Source: Catellatospora paridis (GTDB lineage: Bacteria > Actinomycetota > Actinomycetes > Mycobacteriales > Micromonosporaceae). Taken from it: a stretch of DNA of 64,000 bases. Both the position numbers and the translations under genes were made by a program. Positions 16,748 through 25,253 of this stretch are shown here, piece by piece (the stretch's first letter is position 1; every line of letters begins with the position of its first letter). The DNA lies in NCBI RefSeq assembly GCF_009720365.1, contig NZ_ML769318.1, positions 146,012 through 210,011 of the forward strand, given 5' to 3'. Under the pieces are notes generated by a model that was not told the origin of the DNA, made no database searches, and worked only from the letters and a program-made list of their open reading frames with translations.

Positions 16748-16764
16748 CACCCTTCGCTCGAGGG

Positions 16765-17010
16765 TCACCTGCGACTGCGGTAGGTCGCCCCCGCCACGGA
16801 CAGCACCAGCAGCAGGAAGATGCCGCTGCCGATCGACTCCCCGGCCGCGTCCACCACGTTGCGGCGCAGGCCCAGCCAGGCGTAGAAGAACCAGGCCACC
16901 AGCCCGCCGCCGGCACCGCCGGCGATCATGACCATGTTGCGCGAGGGCCCCCGCACCGCGGGCGGCGTCGGTTCGCTCTGCTCGGTCGCCGTCTCCTGGT
17001 CAGTCGTCAT
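16765..17010 (-). CDS. Small membrane protein, function unknown
   Basis: 81 residues. The acidic N-terminus (MTTDQETATEQSEPTPP) is followed by two hydrophobic helices (NMVMIAGGAGGGLVAWFFYA and GSGIFLLLVLSVAGATY) and a basic end, RSRR. I recognise no family. The ATG at 17010 has AGGG about six bases upstream; an in-frame ATG at 17022 is an alternative. Monocistronic, with a terminator behind it. Confidence 0.6.
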   Translation of the reverse strand: MTTDQETATEQSEPTPPAVRGPSRNMVMIAGGAGGGLVAWFFYAWLGLRRNVVDAAGESIGSGIFLLLVLSVAGATYRSRR

Positions 17011-17133
17011 CGCATCCCTCATCCCTTCCCGGTTCCAGCGTGCCATCCGATGCCGGATTGCGGCAGAAATGCCAGGCATTAGGGGGATATCGCGATGATC
17101 ATCGGCGGTGGCGGCGCACCGTGCCGACGACGG

Positions 17134-19533
17134 TCAGTCCGCGGGTGCCGCCGCGGTTATCCGGTGCAGGGCGAAGGTGTGCAGGGTCTGCGTGCGGTCG
17201 TCCTCGGCGCGCAGGTAGCCCGCGCCGATGGAGACCGGCCGGACCAGCCGCGAGGCGTTCGCGCCGTGCGCGTCCACGTACCCCACCCAGACCGTCGCCT
17301 TGTCCCGGACCGCCTGCTGCAGCACGGCCAGCGCGTGGCTGTGCGCCTGCACCGCGGTCAGGCTGGACATCGGCTGCCCGGCGGCGGCCCGCACCTCGGC
17401 CGGCGCGCGGCGGGCGGCACGGGCGCGAGCGTCCCCGCGCCGGATCTCCTCGACGATGCCGAGCAGCCGCGGCGCGGTCAGCCCGGGGGCGTCGAGGGCG
17501 TCGGGTGCCGGCTCCAGCGCGGGCCGGGCCGCGGCACGGCGCACCTTCGGCGGGGTCAGCACCGCCGCGCCGGTGGCGTCCTCGGGCACCGGTGCGTATC
17601 CGGCGTCGCGCAGCGCGGTCAGCAGCCGTGCCGAGCTGTACGCGGTCACCAGCACCGTCGGCGCGAGCCGGCGCATCAGCAGCCCGCTCAGCCGCCGGTC
17701 GGCCAGCACTGCCGAGATCAGGCCTTCGTCGTCGCTGCGCAGGTAACTGGTGGCGGTGCCGGTGCGCAGCCCGCCGTGCGTCCGCGACACGTCGTCCACC
17801 AGGTAGGTCAGCGCCTGCGGAACCGAGGTGCGGGAGCGGCGCGCGAACAGCGTGTGCAGGTCCGGCCCGGCGTACCCGGCGTCCAGCGCCCGGCGCAGGC
17901 TCGCCGCGGTGACCCGGTAGACGCTCGCCCCGCCACCGGACTCGTGCTCGGCGATCAGGTCCAGCTCGGCGGCGAGCGCCGGCTCCGGCGGCCCCGGGAC
18001 CACCACGGTCAGGTCGGCCTGGATCAGCACGTGGTCCACCGGCGGCGGCAGCAGTTTCGCCAGCGCTACGGCCACCGGAGTCTCCTCCGGGGGCAGCTCC
18101 GCCTCCGGCCGCCGCCCGAGCGGATCGTCGTCGGCACCCGCCGCGGCCGCCTGCTCCACCAGCGCCCGACCGTATCCGGTCAGCCCGCCCAACGCGGTGA
18201 TGCCCAGATCGGCGGCCTCCGCCAGCGCCTCGCGGTGCAGGTCCTCCCGCCCCCGCAGCCGTCGCGGCGCCTGCCAGCGCAGCCATTCCAGCAGCTCGTC
18301 GGCGTCCGGGCCGGTCCCCGGCACCAGCTCGCCGAGCGCCGAGAGCACCGCCCGGCGGACCGCGGGCGTGCCGGCCCGCTCCAGCTGCGGCGACAGCACG
18401 GTCAGCGGCCGGTCCTTCAGATCGCGCTGCCCGGCCAGGCCCGGCTGGCGCGGCATGGCCAGCCACGCGCCGGCCAGCAGCGTCCAGCGCTGGGCCAGCG
18501 GCGCCACCCGCCACTGGTCGTAGCCGGCCGCGGGGAGGAACGCCAGCTCCGAGCCGAGTTCGAGCTCGCCGATCAGCCCGGCCGCGGCGGCGGTCTCCAG
18601 GAGCAGCCCGGCCAGCGGCTCAGCGATCCCGGCGGCCTTGGCCAGGCGGCGCATCGGCAGCACCCCGATGCCGCCGGCGCGCAGCACCGCGGCGGGCTCC
18701 TCGCCCAGCGCCTCCAGCAGGTCCTCGGTATGGCGCACGACGGTCATCGCCTGCCCCGCGCCGGCCCGGTCCACCGTGGTCACCGCGCGTGGCGCGGCGC
18801 TGATGGTGGGCGGCAGCGGGTGCAGCGGCCCCAGCGGGCCCGCGTCGCGGCGCAGCAGCAGGCCCAGTTCACGGGGCAGCTCGACGGCCCCCTCGGCGGT
18901 CTCCACCAGCAGGTGGTGTTCGAGCAGCCAGGCCACCGGCTCGGTGCGGTTGGTGGTGGTGCCCACCGGCGGGCCCTCGGCGAGCCGGTCCAGCACCGCG
19001 CGGGCGGCCGGCGGGGCGGCCAGCAGCGTGCGGCGCAGCCGCGCCGGATCGGTGACCAGCGCGATGACCGCGCCCTTCAGGTCGGCCGCGGTGTCCAGCT
19101 CGACCGCTGGACGGCCGAGACCGGCCAGGTACGGCGAGCAGACCTCGTCGACGGTGGGCACCAGTCGCAGCGTGTCGGGGTCGCCGGGGGTCGCCGGGTA
19201 GAGCAGGAGGCGGGCGCGCAGCCGCTCGATCGCCTCGGTGACCCGGGCCGGCTCGGGCCCGCCGGTCGGCGCGCACGCCATGGCCACGATCTCGGCGGCC
19301 GAGGTGGTGCCGTCCGATGGGGACCGGGTGAAGCGGGCCGCGTCGAGGATCTCCAGGGTGAACCGGTCGAGCGTGTCGAGCGTGCGCGCCACCGACACCC
19401 GGGTCTGGGCCCGCGCGGCCAGCACCGTCAGGTCGGTGGGCACGGGGGTGATCAGGTCAGGGCGCAGGCGCAGCAGCGCGCCGAGGGCGTCGTCGGACAG
19501 CGCGCGCAGATGGTCGGACAGCTCGGTGCTCAT
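17134..19533 (-). CDS. Helicase-associated protein with C-terminal WYL-like domain
   Basis: 799 residues. It opens MSTELSDHLRALSDDALGAL, typical of the actinobacterial helicase-C-terminal-domain family (Helicase_C_3, XPB/Ssl2-like). The middle is Ala/Leu-rich winged-helix-like sequence, then DHVLIQADLTVVVPGPPEPA, the hallmark stretch of the family. The last 80 residues resemble a WYL ligand-binding domain (ATVWVGYVDAHGANASRLVR, with a conserved VRPVSIGAGYLRAED). No Walker motifs are present, so it is not a helicase by itself. A partner role with the XPB helicase at 13915 is inferred from proximity. Confidence 0.8.
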   Translation of the reverse strand: MSTELSDHLRALSDDALGALLRLRPDLITPVPTDLTVLAARAQTRVSVARTLDTLDRFTLEILDAARFTRSPSDGTTSAAEIVAMACAPTGGPEPARVTEAIERLRARLLLYPATPGDPDTLRLVPTVDEVCSPYLAGLGRPAVELDTAADLKGAVIALVTDPARLRRTLLAAPPAARAVLDRLAEGPPVGTTTNRTEPVAWLLEHHLLVETAEGAVELPRELGLLLRRDAGPLGPLHPLPPTISAAPRAVTTVDRAGAGQAMTVVRHTEDLLEALGEEPAAVLRAGGIGVLPMRRLAKAAGIAEPLAGLLLETAAAAGLIGELELGSELAFLPAAGYDQWRVAPLAQRWTLLAGAWLAMPRQPGLAGQRDLKDRPLTVLSPQLERAGTPAVRRAVLSALGELVPGTGPDADELLEWLRWQAPRRLRGREDLHREALAEAADLGITALGGLTGYGRALVEQAAAAGADDDPLGRRPEAELPPEETPVAVALAKLLPPPVDHVLIQADLTVVVPGPPEPALAAELDLIAEHESGGGASVYRVTAASLRRALDAGYAGPDLHTLFARRSRTSVPQALTYLVDDVSRTHGGLRTGTATSYLRSDDEGLISAVLADRRLSGLLMRRLAPTVLVTAYSSARLLTALRDAGYAPVPEDATGAAVLTPPKVRRAAARPALEPAPDALDAPGLTAPRLLGIVEEIRRGDARARAARRAPAEVRAAAGQPMSSLTAVQAHSHALAVLQQAVRDKATVWVGYVDAHGANASRLVRPVSIGAGYLRAEDDRTQTLHTFALHRITAAAPAD

Positions 19534-19724
19534 CGTGCCTCCACGCTATCCGGTCGGCGGTCCGCGCGCGGCAGTCGTAAGGACGGGACGGTGACGCGGA
19601 AGCGGGGATTCCAGTTGGGCCCCCGGATCACGATCGCTAGCCTTGTCAGCGGGCCACCACCGGCGTGGCCGTTCGGACGTGCCGGGCGCCTGGCGCCCTC
19701 GGGGAAAGAAGCAGGTGTGCAGCA

Positions 19725-20111
19725 GTGCCTACGGGTCGCGTGAAGTGGTACGACACGGAGAAGGGATTCGGTTTCCTGACCCGTGACGAGGGCGGCGACG
19801 TCTTCGTGCACAAGGCCGCGCTGCCTGACGGCGTCGGCGAGCTCAAGCCCGGCCAGAAGGTCGAGTTCGGGGTCGCCGCGGGCCGCAAGGGAGACCAGGC
19901 GCTGCAGGTCAAGCTCATCGACGCGCCGCCCTCGCTGCAGGAGCTGCGCCGCCGTCCGGCCGACGAGCTGAACACCCTGATCGAAGACATGATCAAGGTG
20001 TTGGAGGCGAAGATCCTCCCGGATCTCAAGCGCGGCCGCTTCCCGGAGAAGAAGACCGCCCAGGCCCTCGCCCAGGCCCTCCACACCATCGCCCGCGACC
20101 TCGAGGTCTGA
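19725..20111 (+). CDS. Cold-shock domain protein with C-terminal extension
   Basis: 128 residues. Residues 1-65 are a cold-shock OB fold: GRVKWYDTEKGFGFL (RNP1-like KGFGFL) and GDVFVHKAAL (RNP2-like). It binds single-stranded RNA or DNA. The remaining 60 residues form a charged helical tail (PPSLQELRRRPADELNTLIE and AQALAQALHTIARDLEV) not found in 67-residue Csp proteins, possibly for dimerisation. The GTG at 19725 gives the usual family start (VPTGRVKWY). A very long hairpin follows the gene. Confidence 0.9.
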   Translation: MPTGRVKWYDTEKGFGFLTRDEGGDVFVHKAALPDGVGELKPGQKVEFGVAAGRKGDQALQVKLIDAPPSLQELRRRPADELNTLIEDMIKVLEAKILPDLKRGRFPEKKTAQALAQALHTIARDLEV

Positions 20112-20146
20112 CCGCCCGCGGGCCCTCCGGCCCGCCGCCCTCGGGA

Positions 20147-20205
20147 CAACTCCTAAAAACTTGCGCCCTCACGGACTCCGTGAGGGCGCAAGTCTTTAAG
20201 AGTTG
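20147..20205. terminator. Bidirectional terminator between csp and mqnD
   Basis: A 28-bp inverted repeat with two mismatches and a 3-base loop; the inner 16 bp (ACTTGCGCCCTCACGG) are perfect. The outer part is A/T-rich, with AAAAA on one side and CTTTAA on the other, so it has tails for both strands. Confidence 0.92.
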
Positions 20206-20221
20206 CGGCAAGGGGGTGGGG

Positions 20222-21025
20222 TCACAGGTCGACCGGCGGGACGAGGCCGGCGGTGGCGGCGCGGAGGAGGAGGGCGCGGGCGGCGGCGTGGCCGTCGGGG
20301 CCGAGGTCCTCGGTGAACTCGTTGACGTACAGCTTGATGTGCTGGTCGACGACGTCCGGCTCCATCTCCTGGGCGTGTGCGAGCACGTACGCGCGGCTGG
20401 CCTCGGGGTCGGCCCAGGCGGCCCGCACGGAGGACCGGATCCAGCCGGTGGCGGCCGCGGCGTCGACGGCGCCCCGCTTGGCCAGGATCGCGCCGAGCGG
20501 GATGGGCAGGCCGGTGTCGGCCTCCCACCACTCGCCGAGGTCGACCAGGCTCGTCAGCCCATACCGCTGGAAAGTGAAGCGGGCCTCGTGGATGACCAGG
20601 CCGGCGTCGTAGCGACCGGCCGCGACCCCCGGCATGATCTCGTGGAACGGCACCACCTCGATGCGCCCCGGGACCTGCCCGGACTGCTCCGCCCACAACC
20701 GGAAGAGCAGGTAGGCCGTGGTGCGGTCGCCGGGCACCGCGACCGTCGCGCCGGTGATGTCGGCGCGGCCCCCGGTCAGCAGCAGCGGACCGCAGCCGCG
20801 CCCCAGCGCCCCGCCGCACGGCAGCAGCTCGTAGGTGTCCAGCAGCCACGGCAGTGCCGCGTAGCTGACCTTGACCAGGTCGAAGCGCCCGTCGAGGGCG
20901 GCGGTGTTGGTGACGTCCACGTCGGCGAAGGTGACGTCCAGCTCCGGCGCGCCGGGCACCAGGCTGTGCACGAGGGCGTGGAAGACGAAGGTGTCGTTCG
21001 GGCACGGCGAGAAGGCGATCCTCAT
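20222..21025 (-). CDS. mqnD: 1,4-dihydroxy-6-naphthoate synthase
   Basis: 267 residues, the MqnA/MqnD fold (periplasmic-binding-protein-like). MRIAFSPCPNDTFVFHALVH at the start and LPIPLGAILAKRG are MqnD features rather than MqnA. It converts cyclic de-hypoxanthine futalosine to 1,4-dihydroxy-6-naphthoate in the futalosine route to menaquinone. The ATG overlaps the stop of the upstream DUF2530 gene by four bases. mqnB lies on the other strand 1.1 kb away; mqnA and mqnC are not in this window. Confidence 0.93.
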   Translation of the reverse strand: MRIAFSPCPNDTFVFHALVHSLVPGAPELDVTFADVDVTNTAALDGRFDLVKVSYAALPWLLDTYELLPCGGALGRGCGPLLLTGGRADITGATVAVPGDRTTAYLLFRLWAEQSGQVPGRIEVVPFHEIMPGVAAGRYDAGLVIHEARFTFQRYGLTSLVDLGEWWEADTGLPIPLGAILAKRGAVDAAAATGWIRSSVRAAWADPEASRAYVLAHAQEMEPDVVDQHIKLYVNEFTEDLGPDGHAAARALLLRAATAGLVPPVDL

Positions 21026-21252
21026 GTGCGGCGCGCCTTCCGGTGCCGGTCGTGCACGATCATGGTGGCCAGTCCGGGCAGGCCCCAGACCACACCGGCG
21101 ACGCAGATCCACAGCCAACTGGAATGACCGTTGGCCGACAGCCAGTCGCGGAAGAACAACAACACGAGCCCGACCAGCGCGAACGCGGCCATGCCGCCGA
21201 TGGCGAAGGGGACGGTCGGGGGGTCCAGCGGTTTGGGTGGTTCCAAGGGCAC
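21022..21252 (-). CDS. DUF2530 small membrane protein
   Basis: 76 residues with two membrane helices (VPFAIGGMAAFALVGLVLLF and SWLWICVAGVVWGLPGLATM) and a basic end (HDRHRKARR). It matches the actinobacterial DUF2530 family: the Pro-rich opening (PLEPPKPLDPP) is typical. Function unknown. Start GTG at 21252 is the most likely. The stop overlaps the mqnD start, so the two are co-transcribed. It is divergent from the membrane protein at 21286 with 33 bases between. Confidence 0.8.
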   Translation of the reverse strand: MPLEPPKPLDPPTVPFAIGGMAAFALVGLVLLFFRDWLSANGHSSWLWICVAGVVWGLPGLATMIVHDRHRKARRT

Positions 21253-21285
21253 GACAACAGCGTACGCGCTGGCAGGATAGGCACC

Positions 21286-22104
21286 ATGCCCCTGCTGCGC
21301 GCGCTCCAGACGTTCGCGGACGTCGTGGTCCGGACCATCCGGGTGCTCATCGCCACGGTGAGCAGATCGGTCGTCGGCATCCGCTGGCTGACCCGCACCG
21401 CCCTGCGGATACGGGTGCAGGGCTCGGGCGGCGTCACCGGCGTCGCCCGGCTCTACGACCTGCACGCGGTCGTCGTCGCCGCGGACCTGTCCCTGCTCGC
21501 CGGACTGGTCTGGGCGGTCGGCGCGCCCAGCCCGACGGAACTGTCGCTGGCCGTCGGGGCCGGGGTGCTGGCAGCCGTGCCCGCGGGCCTGGCCGTCGCG
21601 GCGGCACCCGCCTCGGGGCGGGCGCTGATCGGCCTGCTGCTGGTCGGGCGGGCCGTCGCGACACTGCTCGCCGCGCAGTGGCTGACGAGCTGGATCCTGC
21701 TGCTGGTGCTGGTCGCGCTGATCCTGCCGCAGTGGGTGGTGCACCTGGTCCTGCTGCGCCGCCTGCTGCCGCGCGAAGCGCACGGGTTCGGCGCGCTGTG
21801 GCGGGCTGTGCAGTACGCCTCCATCGCCGGTCTGGTGGCCGGGGTGACGGGCCTGGTCATCGGCGCGTTCCTGGGCGGCTGGCCGCTCTGGGTGGCCGTG
21901 TTCTGCCTGGCCGTCGGCGCGCTGCTGGCGCTGCGGCTGCCCGCGCCGGGCGGCCCGGCGCCCGGCCCGGCCAAGCCGCTGCCGCCGGTGCCCCCGGCCA
22001 AGCGGCTGCCGCAGCAGGAGCAGCGCACCATCCCCGAGGGCTTCCACGTGTACCGTCCGTCGTCGCTGGACCCGTCCGGCGACGAGGGGAGGAAGAAGCA
22101 GTGA
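21286..22104 (+). CDS. Multi-pass membrane protein, function unknown
   Basis: 272 residues. An N-terminal amphipathic segment precedes about five or six hydrophobic helices between residues 55 and 215. A Pro-rich cytoplasmic linker leads to a charged tail (RTIPEGFHVYRPSSLDPSGD). No family is recognised. The stop overlaps the GTG start of mqnB (GTGA), so the two are translationally coupled; a link to menaquinone is possible but unproven. CAGGAT at 21273-21278, seven bases before the ATG, may be a leaderless -10 box. Confidence 0.7.
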   Translation: MPLLRALQTFADVVVRTIRVLIATVSRSVVGIRWLTRTALRIRVQGSGGVTGVARLYDLHAVVVAADLSLLAGLVWAVGAPSPTELSLAVGAGVLAAVPAGLAVAAAPASGRALIGLLLVGRAVATLLAAQWLTSWILLLVLVALILPQWVVHLVLLRRLLPREAHGFGALWRAVQYASIAGLVAGVTGLVIGAFLGGWPLWVAVFCLAVGALLALRLPAPGGPAPGPAKPLPPVPPAKRLPQQEQRTIPEGFHVYRPSSLDPSGDEGRKKQ

Positions 22105-22730
22105 CGCTGCTGATCGTGACGGCGGTCGCCGCCGAAGCCGAGGCGCTGTCCCGGGGCCTGCCGCCGGGCGCGGACGTGACCGTGGCCCCGGTCGGGGTCG
22201 GCCCGGCCGCGGCCGCCGCGGGCACCGCGCGGCTGCTGGCACTGGCCGGGGACCGCTACCGGGCGGTGGTGTCGGCGGGCATCGGCGGCGGCATCGGCCT
22301 GGCCCCGGGCACGACGGCGCTGGCCACCCGCTGCATCGCCGCGGACCTGGGCGCGGACTCGCCGCAGGGTTTCCTGAGCCTCGACGAGCTGGGCTTCGGC
22401 AGCGCCACCGCCGAGGTGGACACCGCACTGCTGGCCGCCCTGCGGAAAGCGCTGCCGGACGCCACCACCGGGGAGATCCTGACCGTCTCGACCGTCACCG
22501 GCACCGCCGAGGGCACCGCCGAGCTGCTGCGCCGTCACCCCAACGCGGTCGCCGAGGCGATGGAGGGCTACGGCGTGGCCTGCGCCGCCCAGGGCGCGGG
22601 CCTGTCCTTCGCCGAACTCCGCACCATCTCCAACGCCGTCGGCCCCCGCGACCGCGCCGCCTGGCGCATCGGCGACGCCTTCGCCGCGCTCACCGCCGCC
22701 GGCCCGGCCCTGGCTTCGCTGCGCCCCTGA
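22101..22730 (+). CDS. mqnB: Futalosine hydrolase
   Basis: 209 residues of the purine-nucleoside phosphorylase/MTAN fold. Family features include SAGIGGGIGL, STVTGTAE, and AEAMEGYGVACAA, which holds the catalytic Glu region. It removes hypoxanthine from futalosine, the second step of the futalosine menaquinone pathway. Start GTG with GGGGAGGAAG upstream, overlapping the stop of the membrane protein gene. Confidence 0.9.
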   Translation: MTLLIVTAVAAEAEALSRGLPPGADVTVAPVGVGPAAAAAGTARLLALAGDRYRAVVSAGIGGGIGLAPGTTALATRCIAADLGADSPQGFLSLDELGFGSATAEVDTALLAALRKALPDATTGEILTVSTVTGTAEGTAELLRRHPNAVAEAMEGYGVACAAQGAGLSFAELRTISNAVGPRDRAAWRIGDAFAALTAAGPALASLRP

Positions 22731-22783
22731 CGGCGCTGCGCGCCGGCACTGCAGGTTCGGGGAAACTGCGGCTATGAAGACGT

Positions 22784-22818
22784 CGATGGCTGCAGTTTCA
22801 CTGAAACTGCAGCCATCG
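22784..22818. terminator. Perfect hairpin between convergent mqnB and DUF3027 genes
   Basis: Two 17-base arms (CGATGGCTGCAGTTTCA and its complement) around a single C, in practice a stem of about 15 bp with a 5-base loop. It lies 22 bases before the DUF3027 stop and 54 bases past the mqnB stop, so it can serve both strands. Confidence 0.75.
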
Positions 22819-22839
22819 CAAGCCGGACGCGGTGCGGGG

Positions 22840-23598
22840 TCATTCGATGTCTTCGACCACGCCGTCGTCGTAGATGGTGGGCGGGGCGGGGATGACGGTC
22901 TCGTCGATCAGGACCTCGGAGTGGCCGCCGCAGCCGTGGTCCAGGGAGACGATGCGGCCGTCGTCGGGGGCGTACACATTGGCGCAGGCGCCGAACATGC
23001 GGCCCAACGAACCGCCGAGTTTCACGTAGAACGCGCAGGACACGCAGCGCGCCGTGCGGGGCGCGGCCAGCGAGATCGGGGCGTCGGGGCCGTTCTCGCC
23101 GTCGTACCAGCGCTGGGCGGCCTCCTCGCGGCCCAGCGGGGACAGCACGCGCGGGCGGCCCAGGCCGAGTTCCCAGGCGACCTCGTCGACCTCGGGATCG
23201 CCGCCGAGCATATAGCCGGGGGTGAGCCGGTCGTCGTCCTCGGGTGTGGGCAGCAGGTCGCCGACGCCCAGGTCGCCGGGGTGCAGCCGCTCGTGCCAGG
23301 GCACCCAGCCGGGGGCGAGCAGCGCGTCGCCGCCGGGCAGCAGCACGGTCTCGCAGACGGTGACGTGCTTGCTGCGCGGGGCGCGGGTCACCGTGACGGC
23401 CCACTGCCAGCCGCGGTAGCCCGGCAGGTCGCAGGCGAAGTAATGGGTGACCACGCGATCGCCCTCGGCGACCACGTTCAGATGCTCGCCGATGTGCCCG
23501 GCTTCCTCGGTGATCGCGGCACGTGCGATGTCCACGGCCTCGGCGCAGGCTTGATCGACTTTCGGGGCGCGGGTGGCGGTCCTGGTCACATTCCCCAT
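22840..23598 (-). CDS. DUF3027 family protein
   Basis: 252 residues, soluble and acidic, of the actinobacterial DUF3027 family. Family features are THYFACDLPGYRGWQWAVTV in the first third and a conserved Cys-containing stretch ARCVSCAFYVKLGGSLG, then FGACANVYAPDDG and HGCGGHSE. The spaced Cys and His residues could bind metal. The function is unknown. Start ATG at 23598. Convergent with mqnB. Confidence 0.85.
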   Translation of the reverse strand: MGNVTRTATRAPKVDQACAEAVDIARAAITEEAGHIGEHLNVVAEGDRVVTHYFACDLPGYRGWQWAVTVTRAPRSKHVTVCETVLLPGGDALLAPGWVPWHERLHPGDLGVGDLLPTPEDDDRLTPGYMLGGDPEVDEVAWELGLGRPRVLSPLGREEAAQRWYDGENGPDAPISLAAPRTARCVSCAFYVKLGGSLGRMFGACANVYAPDDGRIVSLDHGCGGHSEVLIDETVIPAPPTIYDDGVVEDIE

Positions 23599-23728
23599 TC
23601 TTCCTCATCGCTGATTTGGAGTTTCGGTGACCCGGCAGCCCTGGCCGAGGGCTTGCCCGGCGGGTCGCTGCGGGACGATCTTCGTGGCTCGGTACACAAT
23701 CGGCCTTCGATCTGGAACGATGCGCCCC

Positions 23729-25168
23729 ATGAGCACAGCTGGTCCTGGTGTGGTCGGGGGAGTCGACCGCTACTTCGAGATCTCCGCCCGCGGGTCGACG
23801 ATGTCCCGCGAAGTGCGTGGTGGCCTGGCCACTTTCTTCACGATGGCCTACATCGTGGTGCTGAACCCGCTCATCCTCGGCGGCGGCAAGGACATGGACG
23901 GCGCGACGCTGCCGCTGGCGGCGGTCGCGGCGGCCACGGCGCTGATGGCGGGCCTGCTGACGATCCTGATGGGTGTCGTCGGCCGGTTCCCCCTCGCGCT
24001 GGCGGCGGGCCTCGGCGTCAACGCCCTCGTGGCGTACGAGATCGCACCGCTGATGACCTGGGCCGACGCGATGGGTCTGGTGGTCATCGAAGGCGTGATC
24101 ATCGCGATCCTGGTGCTGACCAACCTGCGGGTGGCGGTCTTCCACAGCGTGCCGATGCAGCTGAAGACGGCGATCGGCGTCGGCATCGGCCTGTTCCTGA
24201 CCATCATCGGCTTCGTCGACGCCGGGTTCGTACGCTCGACCGGGCAGGGCTCGCCGCCGATCGGGCTGGGCATCGGCGGCAAGATCGTGACCTGGCCGGG
24301 CCTGGTCTTCGTGATCGGCCTGCTGGTGACGATCGTGCTGGTCGCCCGCAAGGTCAAGGGCGCGATCCTGATCGGCATCATCGGCTCGACCGTGCTGGCG
24401 ATCATCGTCGAGGCGATCGCGCAGGTCGGCCCGATGGGCGGCCCGGCGGGCACCCCGGCCGGCTGGGCGCTGAACGTGCCGGTCGTGCCGGACAAGTGGG
24501 TCGGCGTGCCCGACCTGTCCCTGCTCGGCAACTTCAACGTGCTGGGCGGATGGCAGACCGCGGGCATCGTGGTCTGTGCGATGTTCGTCTTCACGCTGCT
24601 GCTGACGGACTTCTTCGACACGATGGGCACCATGGTCGCCGTCGCCCAGGAGGGCGGCATGCTGACCGAGGACGGCATGGTCCCGCGTACCAAGGAGATC
24701 CTGCTGGTCGACTCGATCGCGGCCGCGGCGGGCGGTGCGGCGAGCACGTCGAGCAACACGTCGTACATCGAGAGCGCGGCCGGTGTCGCCGAGGGCGCGC
24801 GGACCGGTTTCGCCAACCTCGTCACCGGTGGCCTGTTCCTGCTGGCGATGTTCCTGGCCCCGCTGGTGACCGTGGTGCCCTTCGAGGCCGCCTCGGTGGC
24901 GCTGGTGGTCGTCGGCTTCCTGATGATGACCGCGGTGCGCAACATCGACTGGACCGACTACGAGATCGGCATCCCGGCGTTCCTCACCATCGTGATCATG
25001 CCGTTCACGTACTCGATCTCGAACGGCATCGGCGCGGGCGTCATCACGTATGTCCTGATCAAGGCCACTAAGGGCAAGCTTCGGGACGTGCATCCGCTGC
25101 TGTGGATCGTGGCGCTGCTCTTCGTGCTCTATTTCGCCGTGGGCGCGCTCGAGAAGCTGGTTTTCTGA
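23729..25168 (+). CDS. NCS2-family purine permease (AzgA/PbuG-like)
   Basis: 479 residues with about 12-13 membrane segments. The start (GVDRYFEISARGSTMSREVR) and ATFFTMAYIVVLNP are typical of the AzgA subgroup, which imports adenine, guanine or hypoxanthine with protons. LTDFFDTMGTMVAVA and the STSSNTSYIESAAGVAEGAR segment form the substrate site in this family. The ATG at 23729 fits homologues; an ATG nine bases upstream is possible. Exact purine preference cannot be read from sequence. Confidence 0.9.
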   Translation: MSTAGPGVVGGVDRYFEISARGSTMSREVRGGLATFFTMAYIVVLNPLILGGGKDMDGATLPLAAVAAATALMAGLLTILMGVVGRFPLALAAGLGVNALVAYEIAPLMTWADAMGLVVIEGVIIAILVLTNLRVAVFHSVPMQLKTAIGVGIGLFLTIIGFVDAGFVRSTGQGSPPIGLGIGGKIVTWPGLVFVIGLLVTIVLVARKVKGAILIGIIGSTVLAIIVEAIAQVGPMGGPAGTPAGWALNVPVVPDKWVGVPDLSLLGNFNVLGGWQTAGIVVCAMFVFTLLLTDFFDTMGTMVAVAQEGGMLTEDGMVPRTKEILLVDSIAAAAGGAASTSSNTSYIESAAGVAEGARTGFANLVTGGLFLLAMFLAPLVTVVPFEAASVALVVVGFLMMTAVRNIDWTDYEIGIPAFLTIVIMPFTYSISNGIGAGVITYVLIKATKGKLRDVHPLLWIVALLFVLYFAVGALEKLVF

Positions 25169-25212
25169 GAGCGTGACCGCGCTCACCTGGGTAAAGGGAT
25201 ATCGTTAGCCAG

Positions 25213-25235
25213 GCTTATTAGCTAAGCTAATAAGC
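25213..25235. promoter_or_regulatory. 23-bp palindromic operator at marR
   Basis: A perfect inverted repeat of two 11-base arms (GCTTATTAGCT and AGCTAATAAGC) around one A. AT-rich TTAGCTAAGCTAA cores of this type are typical MarR-family binding sites. TATCGT at 25200-25205 may be the -10 box, putting the operator just after the start of transcription. Autorepression is inferred. Confidence 0.75.
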
Positions 25236-25253
25236 GTGACGGAGCAGGTGGTG

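Noticed and set aside
22784..22818. The hairpin after mqnB as a fourth member of the dispersed hairpin family.
   Set aside because: It lacks the long loop with TGTGGTCT, is half the size, and its arms do not align; it is better explained as a terminator.
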